A stretch of 50,072 nt of DNA. Source: an uncultured Lachnospiraceae bacterium. Lineage in GTDB: Bacteria; Bacillota; Clostridia; Lachnospirales; Lachnospiraceae. Numbering within the stretch: the first letter of the stretch is position 1; each line of letters starts with the position of its first letter. The DNA lies in contig CALWRS010000015.1 in the NCBI GenBank assembly GCA_944384025.1, positions 1-50,072 on the forward strand, read 5' to 3'. Below, in pieces: positions 35,760 to 45,316 of the stretch. The notes beneath the pieces were generated by a model. That model did not search any database and was not told the origin of the DNA. It saw nothing but the letters and a program-made list of their open reading frames with translations. The position numbers and the translations under genes were made by a program.

Positions 35760-36401
35760 ATGAAGATTGTTATGCTTGGCGCACCGGGAGCCGGAAAAGG
35801 AACGCAGGCAAAAATGATTGCAGCTGCCTACGAGATACCCCATATTTCCACGGGAGATATCTTTCGGGCGAATATTAAAAACGGCACGGAGCTTGGGAAA
35901 AAAGCGAAGACCTACATGGACCAGGGTCTGCTTGTCCCGGATGAGTTGACGCTTGCGTTAATTATGGATCGTTTTACGGAGCCGGATTGTGAAAAAGGGT
36001 ATGTTCTGGACGGATTTCCAAGAACAATCGCGCAGGCGGAAGCACTGACGGAGGCGCTGCGTGAAACAGGAGATTCCCTCGACTGCGCTATTGACGTGGA
36101 AGTGCCGGACGAAGACATTGTCAGCCGGATGTCCGGAAGAAGAGCATGTCTTGCTTGCGGCGGTACGTATCATATTGTCTTTAACCCTACGAAAAAAGAA
36201 GGGATTTGCGACGCCTGCGGCGGAGCGCTTTCCATTCGTCCGGACGATATGCCGGAAACCGTGCAGAAACGTCTTCAGGTTTACCACGAGCAAACGCAGC
36301 CGCTCATCGATTATTATAAGCGGGAAGGAATCCTGAAATCCGTAGACGGTACGCAGGAAGTAGGAAAAGTTTTTGCATCGATTCAGGCAATTTTAGCGTA
36401 G
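35760..36401 (+). CDS. adk: Adenylate kinase with zinc-binding lid
   Basis: A 213-residue cytosolic enzyme that interconverts AMP + ATP and 2 ADP. The P-loop G-A-P-G-A-G-K-G-T is at 7-15 and D-G-F-P-R-T at about 84-89. The LID domain carries C130, C133, C150 and C153, the four-Cys zinc site of Gram-positive enzymes. ATG 35760 follows GGGAGGAACAGG. It is part of the secY-adk-map-infA block. Confidence 0.97.
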   Translation: MKIVMLGAPGAGKGTQAKMIAAAYEIPHISTGDIFRANIKNGTELGKKAKTYMDQGLLVPDELTLALIMDRFTEPDCEKGYVLDGFPRTIAQAEALTEALRETGDSLDCAIDVEVPDEDIVSRMSGRRACLACGGTYHIVFNPTKKEGICDACGGALSIRPDDMPETVQKRLQVYHEQTQPLIDYYKREGILKSVDGTQEVGKVFASIQAILA

Positions 36402-36413
36402 CAGGGAGTAAAC

Positions 36414-37169
36414 ATGGCGGTTACGATTAAGTCAAAGAGCGAAATTGAAAAAATGAGAAAAGCTGGACATATTCTGGCTTTGGTTCAGGAAGAAATGGCA
36501 AAACATGTCAAGCCCGGAATCAGCACATGGGAGCTGGACAAAATCGGCGAACAAAAGATTCGGGAACTGGGCGCAACGCCTTCGTTTCTTCACCTGTACG
36601 GGTTTCCGGCCTCGATTTGCATATCGGTCAACGACCGGGTCGTACACGGAATTCCAAGCAAACAGGAGATTTTGCAGGACGGCGATATTGTAAGCCTAGA
36701 CGCCGGAGTGAACTATCAGGGGTATCATTCCGATGCGGCAAGAACCGTACCGTGCGGAACGGTGAGTGCAGAGGCGCAGCGCTTGATTGATGTAACAAGA
36801 CAGAGCTTTTTTGAAGGGATCCGGTTTGCAACAGCAGGAAATCACCTGTACGATATTTCGGCAGCGATTGAGGACTACGTTGTTGCACACGGCTACAGCT
36901 GCGTACGTGACCTTGTGGGGCACGGCATTGGCAGTCAGGTTCACGAAGATCCCCAGATACCGAACTTCCGGCAGAAACGAAGAGGTATTCGGCTGGCTGC
37001 CGGGATGACGCTTGCAGTAGAACCAATGGTAAACGAAGGAAGATACGACGTGTGCGTACTCGACGACGACTGGACGGTAGTTACCGACGACGGCTTGCTG
37101 TCCGCACACTACGAAAACACCATCCTGATTACCGACGGAGAACCGGAAATTTTATCAATATTAAAATAA
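36414..37169 (+). CDS. map: Methionine aminopeptidase, type I
   Basis: A 251-residue cytosolic metalloprotease that removes the initiator methionine. All five metal ligands are seen: D96, D107, H170, E203 and E234. The conserved H79 in V-H-G-I-P is present. CAGGGAG precedes the ATG, 12 bp after adk. Confidence 0.97.
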   Translation: MAVTIKSKSEIEKMRKAGHILALVQEEMAKHVKPGISTWELDKIGEQKIRELGATPSFLHLYGFPASICISVNDRVVHGIPSKQEILQDGDIVSLDAGVNYQGYHSDAARTVPCGTVSAEAQRLIDVTRQSFFEGIRFATAGNHLYDISAAIEDYVVAHGYSCVRDLVGHGIGSQVHEDPQIPNFRQKRRGIRLAAGMTLAVEPMVNEGRYDVCVLDDDWTVVTDDGLLSAHYENTILITDGEPEILSILK

Positions 37170-37183
37170 CGTGGAGGAATTTC

Positions 37184-37402
37184 ATGTCCAAATCAGATGT
37201 ATTAGAGATTGAAGGCGTTGTTGTAGAGAAACTTCCCAACGCAATGTTTCATGTGGAATTGGAAAACGGGCACAGGGTTCTGGCGCACATCAGCGGAAAA
37301 CTCCGGATGAACTATATTAAGATTGTTCCGGGCGATAAAGTGACGATGGAGCTTTCTCCCTACGACCTGTCAAAAGGCAGAATCATTTGGAGAGATAAGT
37401 AA
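37184..37402 (+). CDS. infA: Translation initiation factor IF-1
   Basis: A 72-residue OB-fold factor that blocks the A site during initiation. It shows the pattern [14 protein letters not shown]-x-V-E-L-E-N-G-H and [16 protein letters not shown] precedes the ATG. In most Firmicutes rpmJ follows directly; here a strong terminator and a 4.2-kb cassette come between. Confidence 0.97.
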   Translation: MSKSDVLEIEGVVVEKLPNAMFHVELENGHRVLAHISGKLRMNYIKIVPGDKVTMELSPYDLSKGRIIWRDK

Positions 37403-37429
37403 GAAAAAAAGAACCGAGCAAAGACAGAG

Positions 37430-37477
37430 AACGTCTCAGAATTGTGTGATAATCAAGCACGATTTTGAGACGTTTTT
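37430..37477 (+). terminator. Strong intrinsic terminator after infA
   Basis: A 17-bp stem (37430-37446 with 37458-37474; two G-T pairs), an 11-base loop and a TTTTT tail. It ends the S10-spc transcript before the inserted cassette. Confidence 0.9.
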
Positions 37478-37515
37478 ACGATTTTCTAGGAAAATAAAGA
37501 GAATGAAAAAAGCCC

Positions 37516-37544
37516 TTGATTTCGTATAAATACAAGTGTATAAT
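37516..37544 (+). promoter_or_regulatory. Promoter of the LRR-ABC transporter cassette
   Basis: TTGATT (37516-37521), a 17-bp spacer and a perfect TATAAT (37539-37544), 32 bp before the first gene of the cassette. Confidence 0.8.
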
Positions 37545-37575
37545 ACACAGTATATTGGGACAGGGGGGATTCTCT

Positions 37576-38465
37576 ATGAAAAAGATTCTGATTATTTTAG
37601 TCTTCCTGGTGCTGTCGGTCGCTGTCTTTTTTTTTCTTGACCGAAAACAGGAAGAAACAGTGGAGGAAATTACTTCCGACACAGTTGTAAAGTGGGAGAA
37701 CCCGATCTTTGAAAAAATGTGCGAGAGATGCTTGAGATGCCGTCGGGAGATATTCGCGTATCGGACTTGGAAGATATTACGTGCCTGCACATTTTTGGGG
37801 CGGACTTGGTTTCTACCTCCATGCCCTCCGATGAGGAGGCTAAAGAAGAGTACGATTTTGCTGAGAAACAAACCTTTCGTGAATTGAAGTACTTTACCAA
37901 TTTAGAGATCTTTAACTGCAGAAGGACGGAAATTGTCAGTTATGACTTCCTAAAGCAAGTGGCTTCTTTATACAGCCTTTCTTTTACGGATTGCCGGCTG
38001 CCGGAAGAGACGCTTCCGAACCTTCGGCTTAGATCCCTTCTTTTTTCTTCGTGTGGAGAAGTGGATTTGGAAACGCTGCCGCATCCGGAGAGCTGCGTGT
38101 ATTTAGTGCTGGACAATGTAGAAATCCGGAACGAAAAAGCGCTTGGACAATTTGTTAATTTGCAGCAGCTTTTTATCTGCAAAACCGATATAGAAGACGT
38201 ATCTGCAATTTCTTCGTGTAAAAACATAACACACCTTGAATTGAGCGATAACCACATTGCATCTCTAAAAGGAGTGGAAGAACTAGGAAAGCTGGAACTT
38301 CTTGATGCTTCCGGGAATATGGTTCAGGATATCCAGCCGGTTTTGCAATGCGTAAATTTAGTGTATCTGGACTTGAGCTACAATCAAATCACTTCGTTAG
38401 AGGGGCTGGAACAATTACAAAAATTACAATCCTCTTTTTTTGAGGGAAATCCGATCGAAGAATAG
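37576..38465 (+). pseudogene. Membrane-anchored leucine-rich-repeat protein, frameshifted
   Basis: The ATG at 37576 opens a frame with a hydrophobic anchor at residues 4-22 (M-K-K-I-L-I-I-L-V-F-L) and an acidic stalk. It then leaves the LRR frame at the A6 tract 37712-37717. A one-base step back at GAA-AAA joins it to a frame ending at 38465, giving 296 residues in all. The second part has SDS22-like repeats: I-T-H-L-E-L-S-D-N-H-I-A-S-L-K-G-V and V-Y-L-D-L-S-Y-N-Q-I-T-S-L-E-G-L. The break may be a mutation, an assembly error, phase variation or programmed -1 shifting. The anchor implies an extracytoplasmic LRR domain beside an ABC transporter. Confidence 0.7.
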
Positions 38466-38478
38466 GGGAGGAGGGTTT

Positions 38479-40965
38479 ATGTTAAAATTCGCTTTGCGAT
38501 TGCTGACGTTTGATAAGAAGAGAACGTTAAAAATCATTGGGCTCGTAGCCCTGACCTTGTTTTTCCCTTGCGTCCTTATCTTCTCGATGAAGAATTATGC
38601 ATCCTTTCAGATTCAAAACGCCTATCAATACGGAGGAAAATGGGACATTCAGGTGAAAGGGAACGCGCTTTCGTCGGAGGAGCAAAGAAAGCTTGGACTT
38701 CGGCTAGCTGGAAGAGAAAACGAGGTTTATTCAGGCAGACTGCAAGGTGTAACGCTGGAGAGTGGTGAAGTCGTTTACCTTAGTCTTTTGCAATGCTCTT
38801 CACCGGGACAATTGCTGTACCTACCCTTACTTGAAGGAAGATATCCGCAAGGAGAGGGAGAGATTGTAATCCCGTACTCGTGCTCCTATGCGGGGAAATC
38901 GCCGCAAGACGGCTCACTGAAACTAGGAGATTCCATTACGGTGGAGGTTGGAATTCGTTCGATGGGCGACGGCGTCCCGATTTTTTCGCAAAGAATTGAG
39001 GAAGGCGAGGTTTTTACGGCAACAGGCACAAAAACGTATACCATCGTCGGCTTTTCCGTCTACATTCCTTTGGGCGGAATACAGGCTGTACAAGCCGTAA
39101 CCGGCATGGAAGCGCAGTCGGAGGCAAACAGCTTTTACTACTTATCCGACGCGAAAACCTGCGAAGAACTTTCGGAAATTGTTCGCTTTATAACCGCGGG
39201 CCCCGCAGCTTATAACGAATTTTTGTACAACGCGTTTTATGAAAACACGGAAATGGAAAATGCGGCCGCAAGAAATCAAGGCCTTCTTATTATTTCCGCA
39301 GGCGCTTTTCTAACCTGTGCATTTATTTGCGCCTTGATGCTTATCCGCACGAGAAAAGAGCGGAAAAAGCAGATTGCGCTGCTTCGGGCGCTGGGAATGA
39401 CGGAAGGAAGGCGCCGCGTACTTTACTTATGGGAGTGGGCCGGGGAAGTCCTTTTGGGTTCTTTGGGCGCTGCCGGGCTATTCTACGCGTATACAGCCTT
39501 TTTAAAATACATACTGCCGCATATGCTTGTAAGCGGTTTAAGCGAAATGCAAGGGAAATTTCACTTTGGGATTTTTGCGCCGCTTATCCTGCTTTTGTTT
39601 TTGCTTGGCACAGCAGCTATCTGGCGCGAGCCATCCGAAAAACAGTCGATTATTCGGCCGGCTCACGGAAGAAAACTGCGCACCTGCGCGGATTTGAGCG
39701 TTATTTTCCGTAAAAGAAGCCGCGTTGCAAAAGGAACGGTTGTTTTTATGGCGGTTGTTGCGCTCTTAGCGCTTTCGCTTGGCATTCCGCTAGGAGCCGG
39801 AATACACCAAGAGAGCAAAAGATTAAAAAGAGTTTCCGTAGATTATGATGCGCGGCTTTCTTACTCTGCTGATTACCGCGACGGCTTTGTAGAAAACCTT
39901 TTGCGGCAGGAAAAAAGCGTAGGGCAGTTTCGCCGGCGCATCTTTGCAGGTGGAAAGCTCGTCTTGAAAAGAGAAGATGTTTCCGCACGTGTGTGGAACT
40001 TTTTGGAATCCTCAGAAATGTACCAAGGGATGCTTGCAAACGATACGCTGACGCTCTCGTTTGGAGTGCGCGGCTGTTCGCAGCACGAATATGAAGAATT
40101 GCGGCAGGAAAATCCGCACTTGCCGCCTTACGAGGAATGGTGTGGCAGCCAAACGGTATTGCTTGACGATTTCTTCAATTTTTCCGACGATTGGTCGGGT
40201 GAGGAGGCGCAAAGCAACGCTTACGCGGAGCTGGAGCATGGGCTTGTCTATCAGGAAGGGGATACGATCGCTTATAGCCTGTCCGGAGCCGATGAGGACG
40301 TCTTGGTTGAAAGCAAGGTAGGACAAAGAATAGAGGCTCCGGTACTTTATAAGTACCCGCAGATTTTCGCTATCCAGATTTATGTACCGGAGCCCTGGCT
40401 AGAGCAAAATACGGCCGTCCATGTTCAGGCAACCTATCAAATTCAGGTTGCGCAGGGCTGTGAGTTGGAATTTAACCAGCGGCTGGCGGAGTGGATGAGC
40501 AGGTCAGCCGCTCTTCTTGGAGAGTACGATTATAAAGGCATTATGGCGGCGAATGACGGAATCCGCATTCAGTTTGCCGTTGTCTTTGGAGGCGTTTTTG
40601 CGCTGTGCGCGCTTTGTCTTGCCGGAATGTATACGATGCTGCGCGTAGATTTGGAGTATCAGACAAAACAGTTTGCTATTTTTCGCGGGCTAGGGATGAG
40701 CAGAGCACAGACGATCAATATGCGAATTACAGAGCGGATGAATTTGCTTTTGAACGCTATTTTGATTGTTATGGCGGGAAATCTGCTTTTGTATTATGGA
40801 GTACTGGCGGACTATATGGATGCTTACGGAATTACTCCAAGGAATATCTTTTCCTGCTATGTGCTCGCAAGCCTTCTGCTTGTATGTTTAGGTGTGGGCG
40901 ACAGCATTGCGCTGACATACCAGCAGTACCGGAGAGAAGTAGCGCAGGCGCAGCGACAGGAGTAG
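38479..40965 (+). CDS. FtsX/MacB-type ABC transporter permease
   Basis: An 828-residue membrane protein with one helix near the N terminus (17-38), a large extracytoplasmic domain (about 40-265), then helices near 270-290, 318-342 and 363-382. A second set follows with a helix near 420-442, another external domain to about 690, and three C-terminal helices. This is a duplicated FtsX-domain layout. The coupling motif R-x-x-x-I-A-L-L-R-A-L-G-M at 296-307 recurs as Q-F-A-I-F-R-G-L-G-M near the C terminus. AGGGGAGGAGGG precedes ATG 38479, 13 bp after the LRR gene. The substrate is unknown; such permeases move lipids or peptides or act as mechanical signal transmitters. Confidence 0.87.
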   Translation: MLKFALRLLTFDKKRTLKIIGLVALTLFFPCVLIFSMKNYASFQIQNAYQYGGKWDIQVKGNALSSEEQRKLGLRLAGRENEVYSGRLQGVTLESGEVVYLSLLQCSSPGQLLYLPLLEGRYPQGEGEIVIPYSCSYAGKSPQDGSLKLGDSITVEVGIRSMGDGVPIFSQRIEEGEVFTATGTKTYTIVGFSVYIPLGGIQAVQAVTGMEAQSEANSFYYLSDAKTCEELSEIVRFITAGPAAYNEFLYNAFYENTEMENAAARNQGLLIISAGAFLTCAFICALMLIRTRKERKKQIALLRALGMTEGRRRVLYLWEWAGEVLLGSLGAAGLFYAYTAFLKYILPHMLVSGLSEMQGKFHFGIFAPLILLLFLLGTAAIWREPSEKQSIIRPAHGRKLRTCADLSVIFRKRSRVAKGTVVFMAVVALLALSLGIPLGAGIHQESKRLKRVSVDYDARLSYSADYRDGFVENLLRQEKSVGQFRRRIFAGGKLVLKREDVSARVWNFLESSEMYQGMLANDTLTLSFGVRGCSQHEYEELRQENPHLPPYEEWCGSQTVLLDDFFNFSDDWSGEEAQSNAYAELEHGLVYQEGDTIAYSLSGADEDVLVESKVGQRIEAPVLYKYPQIFAIQIYVPEPWLEQNTAVHVQATYQIQVAQGCELEFNQRLAEWMSRSAALLGEYDYKGIMAANDGIRIQFAVVFGGVFALCALCLAGMYTMLRVDLEYQTKQFAIFRGLGMSRAQTINMRITERMNLLLNAILIVMAGNLLLYYGVLADYMDAYGITPRNIFSCYVLASLLLVCLGVGDSIALTYQQYRREVAQAQRQE

Positions 40966-40981
40966 CAGAAAGGGGCTTACA

Positions 40982-41656
40982 ATGAGCGAACATAAATTAA
41001 TTGAACTACAGCAGGTAGGACGTGTTTTTCGGGACGGCGGCGTGGAAGTGACGGCGCTGCGAGACGCTACTTTCTCGTTAAAAAAGGGAGAATTCGTGTC
41101 GTTAATGGGAAAGAGCGGGAGCGGAAAGACTACGTTGCTGAATATTTTATCGACGCTTGACGCAGCTACATCCGGAACGTATCTTTTCGAAGAGAAAGAT
41201 ATTACGGATTTGCAGGAGAAAGACCGGCTGCGGTACCGGCGGGAAAAAATCGCCGTAATCTATCAGCAATTCAACCTGATTCCGGAGCTAACGGTAAAGG
41301 AAAATATACAGCTGCCGTTTGTAATTGCAAACAAAAAAGCTGATTTGGAGGAAATTCGGCAGCTTGCGCAATGGCTGGGGCTTTCCGAACGACTGGATTT
41401 TTTCCCGGCAAAGCTTTCCGGAGGAGAAAAGCAAAGAGTTGCGATTGCCCGGGCGCTTTTGATGAAGCCGGCGCTCTTGCTTGCGGATGAGCCAACCGGC
41501 AATCTGGACTCGGCGAACGCAAAGACCGTTATTGAGCTTCTGTCCGACTGCGCAAGGCAGAGAGGACAGACGATTCTAATGGTGACCCATGATGCCGAAG
41601 CCGCAGGCTTTGCCGACAGGCAGCTGTACATTTCTGACGGCGTGGTAGGAGAATAG
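40982..41656 (+). CDS. LolD/MacB-type ABC transporter ATPase
   Basis: A 224-residue nucleotide-binding subunit. Walker A G-K-S-G-S-G-K-T is at 43-50, the Q loop in V-I-Y-Q-Q-F-N-L-I-P near 92, the signature L-S-G-G-E at 145-149 and Walker B ends in D169-E170, followed by P-T-G-N-L-D and the switch His in T-H-D. The N-L-I-P and G-N-L-D signatures are typical of partners of FtsX-type permeases. AAAGGGG lies just before the ATG, 16 bp after the permease. A terminator follows. Confidence 0.93.
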   Translation: MSEHKLIELQQVGRVFRDGGVEVTALRDATFSLKKGEFVSLMGKSGSGKTTLLNILSTLDAATSGTYLFEEKDITDLQEKDRLRYRREKIAVIYQQFNLIPELTVKENIQLPFVIANKKADLEEIRQLAQWLGLSERLDFFPAKLSGGEKQRVAIARALLMKPALLLADEPTGNLDSANAKTVIELLSDCARQRGQTILMVTHDAEAAGFADRQLYISDGVVGE

Positions 41657-41667
41657 TAGGCTGCCCT

Positions 41668-41702
41668 CCCTCTTGAAACAGAACGCAAGAGGGAAAATTT
41701 TT
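41668..41702 (+). terminator. Terminator of the LRR-ABC cassette
   Basis: CCCTCTTG pairs with CAAGAGGG (8 bp) around a 10-base loop, followed by AAAATTTTT, 12 bp after the ATPase gene. Confidence 0.85.
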
Positions 41703-41715
41703 GCAAAAAAATCCC

Positions 41716-41744
41716 TTGCAAATTGCTATTCGGCATGATAAAAT
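41716..41744 (+). promoter_or_regulatory. Promoter of rpmJ
   Basis: TTGCAA (41716-41721), a 17-bp spacer and TAAAAT (41739-41744), 35 bp before rpmJ. It restarts transcription of the alpha cluster after the cassette. Confidence 0.75.
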
Positions 41745-41779
41745 GTTAAGCGGACTTTTTTTGAAAGGAGTGAACTGAT

Positions 41780-41893
41780 ATGAAGGTAAGATCTTCAGTG
41801 AAACCGATTTGCGAAAAGTGCAAAATCATCAAAAGAAAAGGGAATATCATGGTTATTTGTGAAAATCCCAGACACAAACAGAGACAAGGCTAA
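41780..41893 (+). CDS. rpmJ: Ribosomal protein L36 (bL36), zinc type
   Basis: A 37-residue zinc-ribbon 50S protein: [15 protein letters not shown], with ligands C11, C14, C27 and H32 all present. AAAGGAG precedes the ATG. Normally it follows infA directly. Confidence 0.97.
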   Translation: MKVRSSVKPICEKCKIIKRKGNIMVICENPRHKQRQG

Positions 41894-42200
41894 TATCGAC
41901 AATGCTCAAATTGTTGTTTCGATTGAGTGTTGGCGGATACTCATATAGAAATAGCACTTGCTTTTTGTGTTACAATCGCTGCCCCCAAAGTCCGGGAACA
42001 GCAAAATTGTGATATCGTGGGCGGAGAGCGTCACGCAACGAAAGACGACTCCGTTTAAGAAATGCACTCGTCATCAGCATTTCCTGCGGCGCCGAATACG
42101 CGGGTCGTCACGGTTTAAAGCGGCTGAACCGGCTTTACAGCCGGAAACAGGGGATTCCCCTACAACATTATTTTTTGATTAACGGAGGTTAAAAAAGCAC
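41894..42200 (+). promoter_or_regulatory. Intergenic leader of rpsM with extended -10 promoter and hairpins
   Basis: This 307-bp gap holds no gene. TG-T-TACAAT (41968-41976) is an extended -10 promoter. The RNA after it can form GAAATGC/GCATTTC (42059-42083), CCGGCT/AGCCGG (42129-42144) and AGGGG/CCCCT (42149-42161), ending near the GGAGG of rpsM. A hairpin CAATGCTCAA/TTGAGTGTTG (41900-41932) without a T run lies after rpmJ. In E. coli S4 binds the alpha-operon leader before rpsM; a similar control RNA is possible here but not shown. Confidence 0.5.
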
Positions 42201-42569
42201 ATGGCTCGTATCAGTGGTGTAGATTTACCGAGAGAGAAACGTGTCGAGATTGGATTGACTTACATCTACGGAATTGGAAGAGTAAGCTCTAATCGTATTC
42301 TTGCTCAGGCGAACGTAAATCCGGACACGCGTTGTCGGGATTTGACGGACGATGAAGTTAAGAGAATTTCCACCGTCATTGACGAAACGATGATGGTAGA
42401 AGGTGATTTAAGAAGAGATATCGCCTTGAACATTAAGAGACTGCAGGAAATTGGATGCTACCGTGGCATTCGCCACAGAAAAGGGCTTCCGGTACGCGGT
42501 CAGAAGACGAAGACAAACGCAAGAACACGTAAGGGTCCGAAGCGTACGGTTGCTAACAAGAAGAAATAA
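42201..42569 (+). CDS. rpsM: Ribosomal protein S13 (uS13)
   Basis: A 122-residue 30S head protein. [21 protein letters not shown] and R-G-I-R-H-R-x-G-L-P-V-R-G-Q are diagnostic. GGAGG stands 12 bases before the ATG. Confidence 0.97.
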   Translation: MARISGVDLPREKRVEIGLTYIYGIGRVSSNRILAQANVNPDTRCRDLTDDEVKRISTVIDETMMVEGDLRRDIALNIKRLQEIGCYRGIRHRKGLPVRGQKTKTNARTRKGPKRTVANKKK

Positions 42570-42608
42570 TTTATCGATGAAATTGGCTGATTAATAGGAG
42601 GTTTAGTG

Positions 42609-43010
42609 ATGGCTAAGAAATTAGTTGCAGCTAAAAAGGGAGCGAAGAAGCGTGTCAAAAAGAACGTAGAACGCGGACAGGCACACATTCAGTCTTCCTT
42701 TAATAATACAATTGTTACTCTGACCGACGCAGAGGGCAACGCGCTCTCTTGGGCAAGCGCCGGCGGTTTAGGTTTTCGTGGTTCCAGAAAATCGACTCCT
42801 TACGCTGCGCAGATGGCTGCGGAAACAGCAGCAAAGGCAGCTTTGGTACACGGCCTGAAGTCCGTTGACGTTATGGTAAAGGGCCCCGGTTCGGGAAGAG
42901 AAGCTGCCATTCGTGCTTTGCAGGCATGTGGCATTGACGTAACCAGCATTCGTGACGTAACACCGGTTCCGCACAACGGTTGCAGACCGCCGAAGCGTCG
43001 TAGAGTCTAA
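42609..43010 (+). CDS. rpsK: Ribosomal protein S11 (uS11)
   Basis: A 133-residue platform protein near the E site. [16 protein letters not shown] and the final R-D-V-T-P[14 protein letters not shown] are diagnostic. ATG 42609 lies 7 bases after AGGAGG; a GTG three bases earlier is possible. Confidence 0.97.
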   Translation: MAKKLVAAKKGAKKRVKKNVERGQAHIQSSFNNTIVTLTDAEGNALSWASAGGLGFRGSRKSTPYAAQMAAETAAKAALVHGLKSVDVMVKGPGSGREAAIRALQACGIDVTSIRDVTPVPHNGCRPPKRRRV

Positions 43011-43028
43011 TAAGGAGGGAAAAGAAAA

Positions 43029-43631
43029 ATGGCAAGAGAAATGGGTCCTGTATTAAAAAGATGCAGATCGCTGGGAATTGAGCCTTCCGTATTGGGCATT
43101 GATAAAAAGTCGAACAGAAACTTTGCAAGAGCCGGCAAGAAGGTAAGCGAATACGGAATGCAGCTGAGAGAAAAACAGAAAGCAAAGTTTATTTATGGCG
43201 TGCTGGAAAAGCCTTTCCGCAACAACTTCGAAAAGGCACAGAAAATGAAGCTTGGCACCACGGGTGAAAATCTGATGATCCTTCTGGAGTGCAGACTGGA
43301 CAACATCATTTTCCGTCTTGGTTTCGCAAGAACCCGCGTAGAAGCAAGACAGATCGTAGACCACAAATACATTCTTGTAAACGGTAAGTGTGTAAACATT
43401 CCTTCCTACAGCGTAAAGCCGGGAGATGTTATTACCGTATCCGAGAAGGCAAGAAACAAAGCTTCTCAGAGAATGAAAGATATTCTTGAGGTTACTGCGA
43501 GCCGCATGGTTCCGGCATGGCTGGAAGCAGACGCAGAGAATCTTACCGGTACGGTTAAGGAATATCCGACCAGAGATCAGATTGATGTTCCTGTAAACGA
43601 GATGCTGATTGTCGAATTGTACTCCAAGTAA
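43029..43631 (+). CDS. rpsD: Ribosomal protein S4 (uS4)
   Basis: A 200-residue 16S-binding assembly protein. The S4 domain shows [14 protein letters not shown]-x-x-A-R-Q-I-V and H-x-x-I-L-V-N-G. It has no N-terminal Cys zinc site. AAGGAGG precedes the ATG. In Bacillus rpsD is elsewhere; here it is inside the alpha cluster. Confidence 0.97.
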   Translation: MAREMGPVLKRCRSLGIEPSVLGIDKKSNRNFARAGKKVSEYGMQLREKQKAKFIYGVLEKPFRNNFEKAQKMKLGTTGENLMILLECRLDNIIFRLGFARTRVEARQIVDHKYILVNGKCVNIPSYSVKPGDVITVSEKARNKASQRMKDILEVTASRMVPAWLEADAENLTGTVKEYPTRDQIDVPVNEMLIVELYSK

Positions 43632-43670
43632 TCCGGAGCATAGCAGTTATACCCAAAAGGAGGGTCGCAC

Positions 43671-44630
43671 ATGTTTGATTTTGAAAAACCTAGAATTGAA
43701 ATTGCGGAAATTTCAGAAGATAATAAATATGGACGCTTTGTAGTGGAGCCATTGGAAAGAGGTTACGGTACGACTTTGGGTAACTCCCTGCGAAGAATCA
43801 TGCTTTCTTCTTTGCCGGGCGCTGCTGTCAGCCAGGTAAAAATTGACGGAGTTGTGCATGAGTTCAGCAGCATTCCGGGCGTTATGGAAGATGTTACTGA
43901 AATCATCATGAACATCAAGAGTCTTGCTATTAAGAACAACAGCGACTCCAACGAACCGAAAATGGCTTATGTTGAGTTTTCCGGTGAGGGCGTCGTTACC
44001 GCAGCTGACATTCATGTGGATTCCGATATCGAAATCCTTAATCCCAATCAGGTGATCGCCACGCTAAACGGCGGGACGGACAGTAAGCTGTACATGGAAC
44101 TTACGATTACCAAAGGAAGAGGCTACACTAGTTCCGATAAGAATAAGCGGGACGATCTTCCCATCGGCGTTATTTCCATCGATTCGATTTACACGCCGGT
44201 TGAGCGCGTAAATCTTACGGTAGACAATACGCGTGTTGGACAGATTACCGACTTTGACAAGCTGACGCTTGATGTATACACGAACGGAACGCTTGCTCCG
44301 GACGAGGCAGTCAGCCTCGCAGCAAAAGTGCTTAGCGAGCATCTGAACTCCTTTATTGATTTGTCGGAGAGCGCAAAGTCCGCTGAGGTAATGGTAGAGA
44401 CTACCGTAAACGAGAAAGAAAAAGTTCTGGAGATGAACATCGATGAACTGGAACTTTCCGTACGCTCGTACAACTGCCTGAAGAGAGCCGGGATTAATAC
44501 CGTGGAAGAACTGACGAATAAGACTTCCGAGGACATGATGAAGGTTCGCAATCTGGGCCGAAAGTCCCTCGAAGAGGTTCTTGGAAAGCTCAAGGAACTT
44601 GGATTATCATTAAATTTGGGCGATGAGTAG
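43671..44630 (+). CDS. rpoA: RNA polymerase alpha subunit
   Basis: A 319-residue polymerase subunit. The N-terminal dimerisation domain shows [19 protein letters not shown]. The C-terminal domain shows [20 protein letters not shown] and [18 protein letters not shown] precedes the ATG. Confidence 0.97.
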   Translation: MFDFEKPRIEIAEISEDNKYGRFVVEPLERGYGTTLGNSLRRIMLSSLPGAAVSQVKIDGVVHEFSSIPGVMEDVTEIIMNIKSLAIKNNSDSNEPKMAYVEFSGEGVVTAADIHVDSDIEILNPNQVIATLNGGTDSKLYMELTITKGRGYTSSDKNKRDDLPIGVISIDSIYTPVERVNLTVDNTRVGQITDFDKLTLDVYTNGTLAPDEAVSLAAKVLSEHLNSFIDLSESAKSAEVMVETTVNEKEKVLEMNIDELELSVRSYNCLKRAGINTVEELTNKTSEDMMKVRNLGRKSLEEVLGKLKELGLSLNLGDE

Positions 44631-44694
44631 AAGTTTAGACCATCGCTGAGAATACAACGAGAAGCCGCTGCCAGGCGGCAGAGTGGAGGTTAAC

Positions 44695-45228
44695 ATGGCA
44701 GGCTATAGAAAACTTGGAAGAACTTCAAGTCAGAGAAAAGCTCTGTTAAGAAATCAGGTTACCAATCTTTTGTTCCACGGTAAAATGATTACGACAGAAG
44801 CAAAAGCAAAAGAAATTCGCAGCATTGCTGAAAAAATGATTACCCTTGCCGTAAAGGAAAAGGACAACTACGAAACCGTGACGGTAAAAGCAAAGGTTGC
44901 CCGCAAAGACAAGGATGGCAAGAGAGTTAAAGAAGTCGTTGACGGCAAGAAAGTTACCGTATTTGACGAAGTGGAAAAGACCATCAAAAAAGACAAAGCG
45001 TCCAGACTTCACGCAAGAAGACAGATGCAGGCGTTCTTCTATCCGGTAAAGAAGGTGGATACTTCTTTAAGAGGAAAGAAGGCAGTCAAGGAAGTGGATC
45101 TTGTTGCAAAGATGTTCGATGAGATCGCACCGAAATATGCGGATCGCAAGGGCGGTTACACAAGAATCGTTAAGATTGGTCAGCGCAAAGGCGATGCGGC
45201 GTTGGAAGTACTCATTGAGTTGGTTTGA
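44695..45228 (+). CDS. rplQ: Ribosomal protein L17 (bL17), long form
   Basis: A 177-residue 50S tunnel-exit protein. [14 protein letters not shown] and [12 protein letters not shown]-type sequence are clear. It is about 50 residues longer than the E. coli protein because of a Lys/Glu/Val-rich insertion at roughly 60-110, as in other Clostridia. ATG 44695 follows GTGGAGG. It ends the alpha cluster before a terminator. Confidence 0.96.
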   Translation: MAGYRKLGRTSSQRKALLRNQVTNLLFHGKMITTEAKAKEIRSIAEKMITLAVKEKDNYETVTVKAKVARKDKDGKRVKEVVDGKKVTVFDEVEKTIKKDKASRLHARRQMQAFFYPVKKVDTSLRGKKAVKEVDLVAKMFDEIAPKYADRKGGYTRIVKIGQRKGDAALEVLIELV

Positions 45229-45244
45229 TTCAGAAATGCAAAAC

Positions 45245-45274
45245 AAAGCAGCGTAGATTTCTACGCTGCTTTTT
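45245..45274 (+). terminator. Intrinsic terminator after rplQ
   Basis: AAAGCAGCGTAG and CTACGCTGCTTT form a perfect 12-bp stem with a 4-base loop, ending in TTTTT. No promoter is evident before the ecf genes, so some read-through is expected. Confidence 0.92.
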
Positions 45275-45316
45275 GTGAATAGGGGAGAATCGGCATTGCC
45301 ACATAAGGAGGAAGCG

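Noticed and set aside
44755-45100. The insertion in L17 as a sign of frameshift or foreign DNA
   Set aside because: Reading frame and flanks are intact, and long L17 proteins are common in Clostridia.
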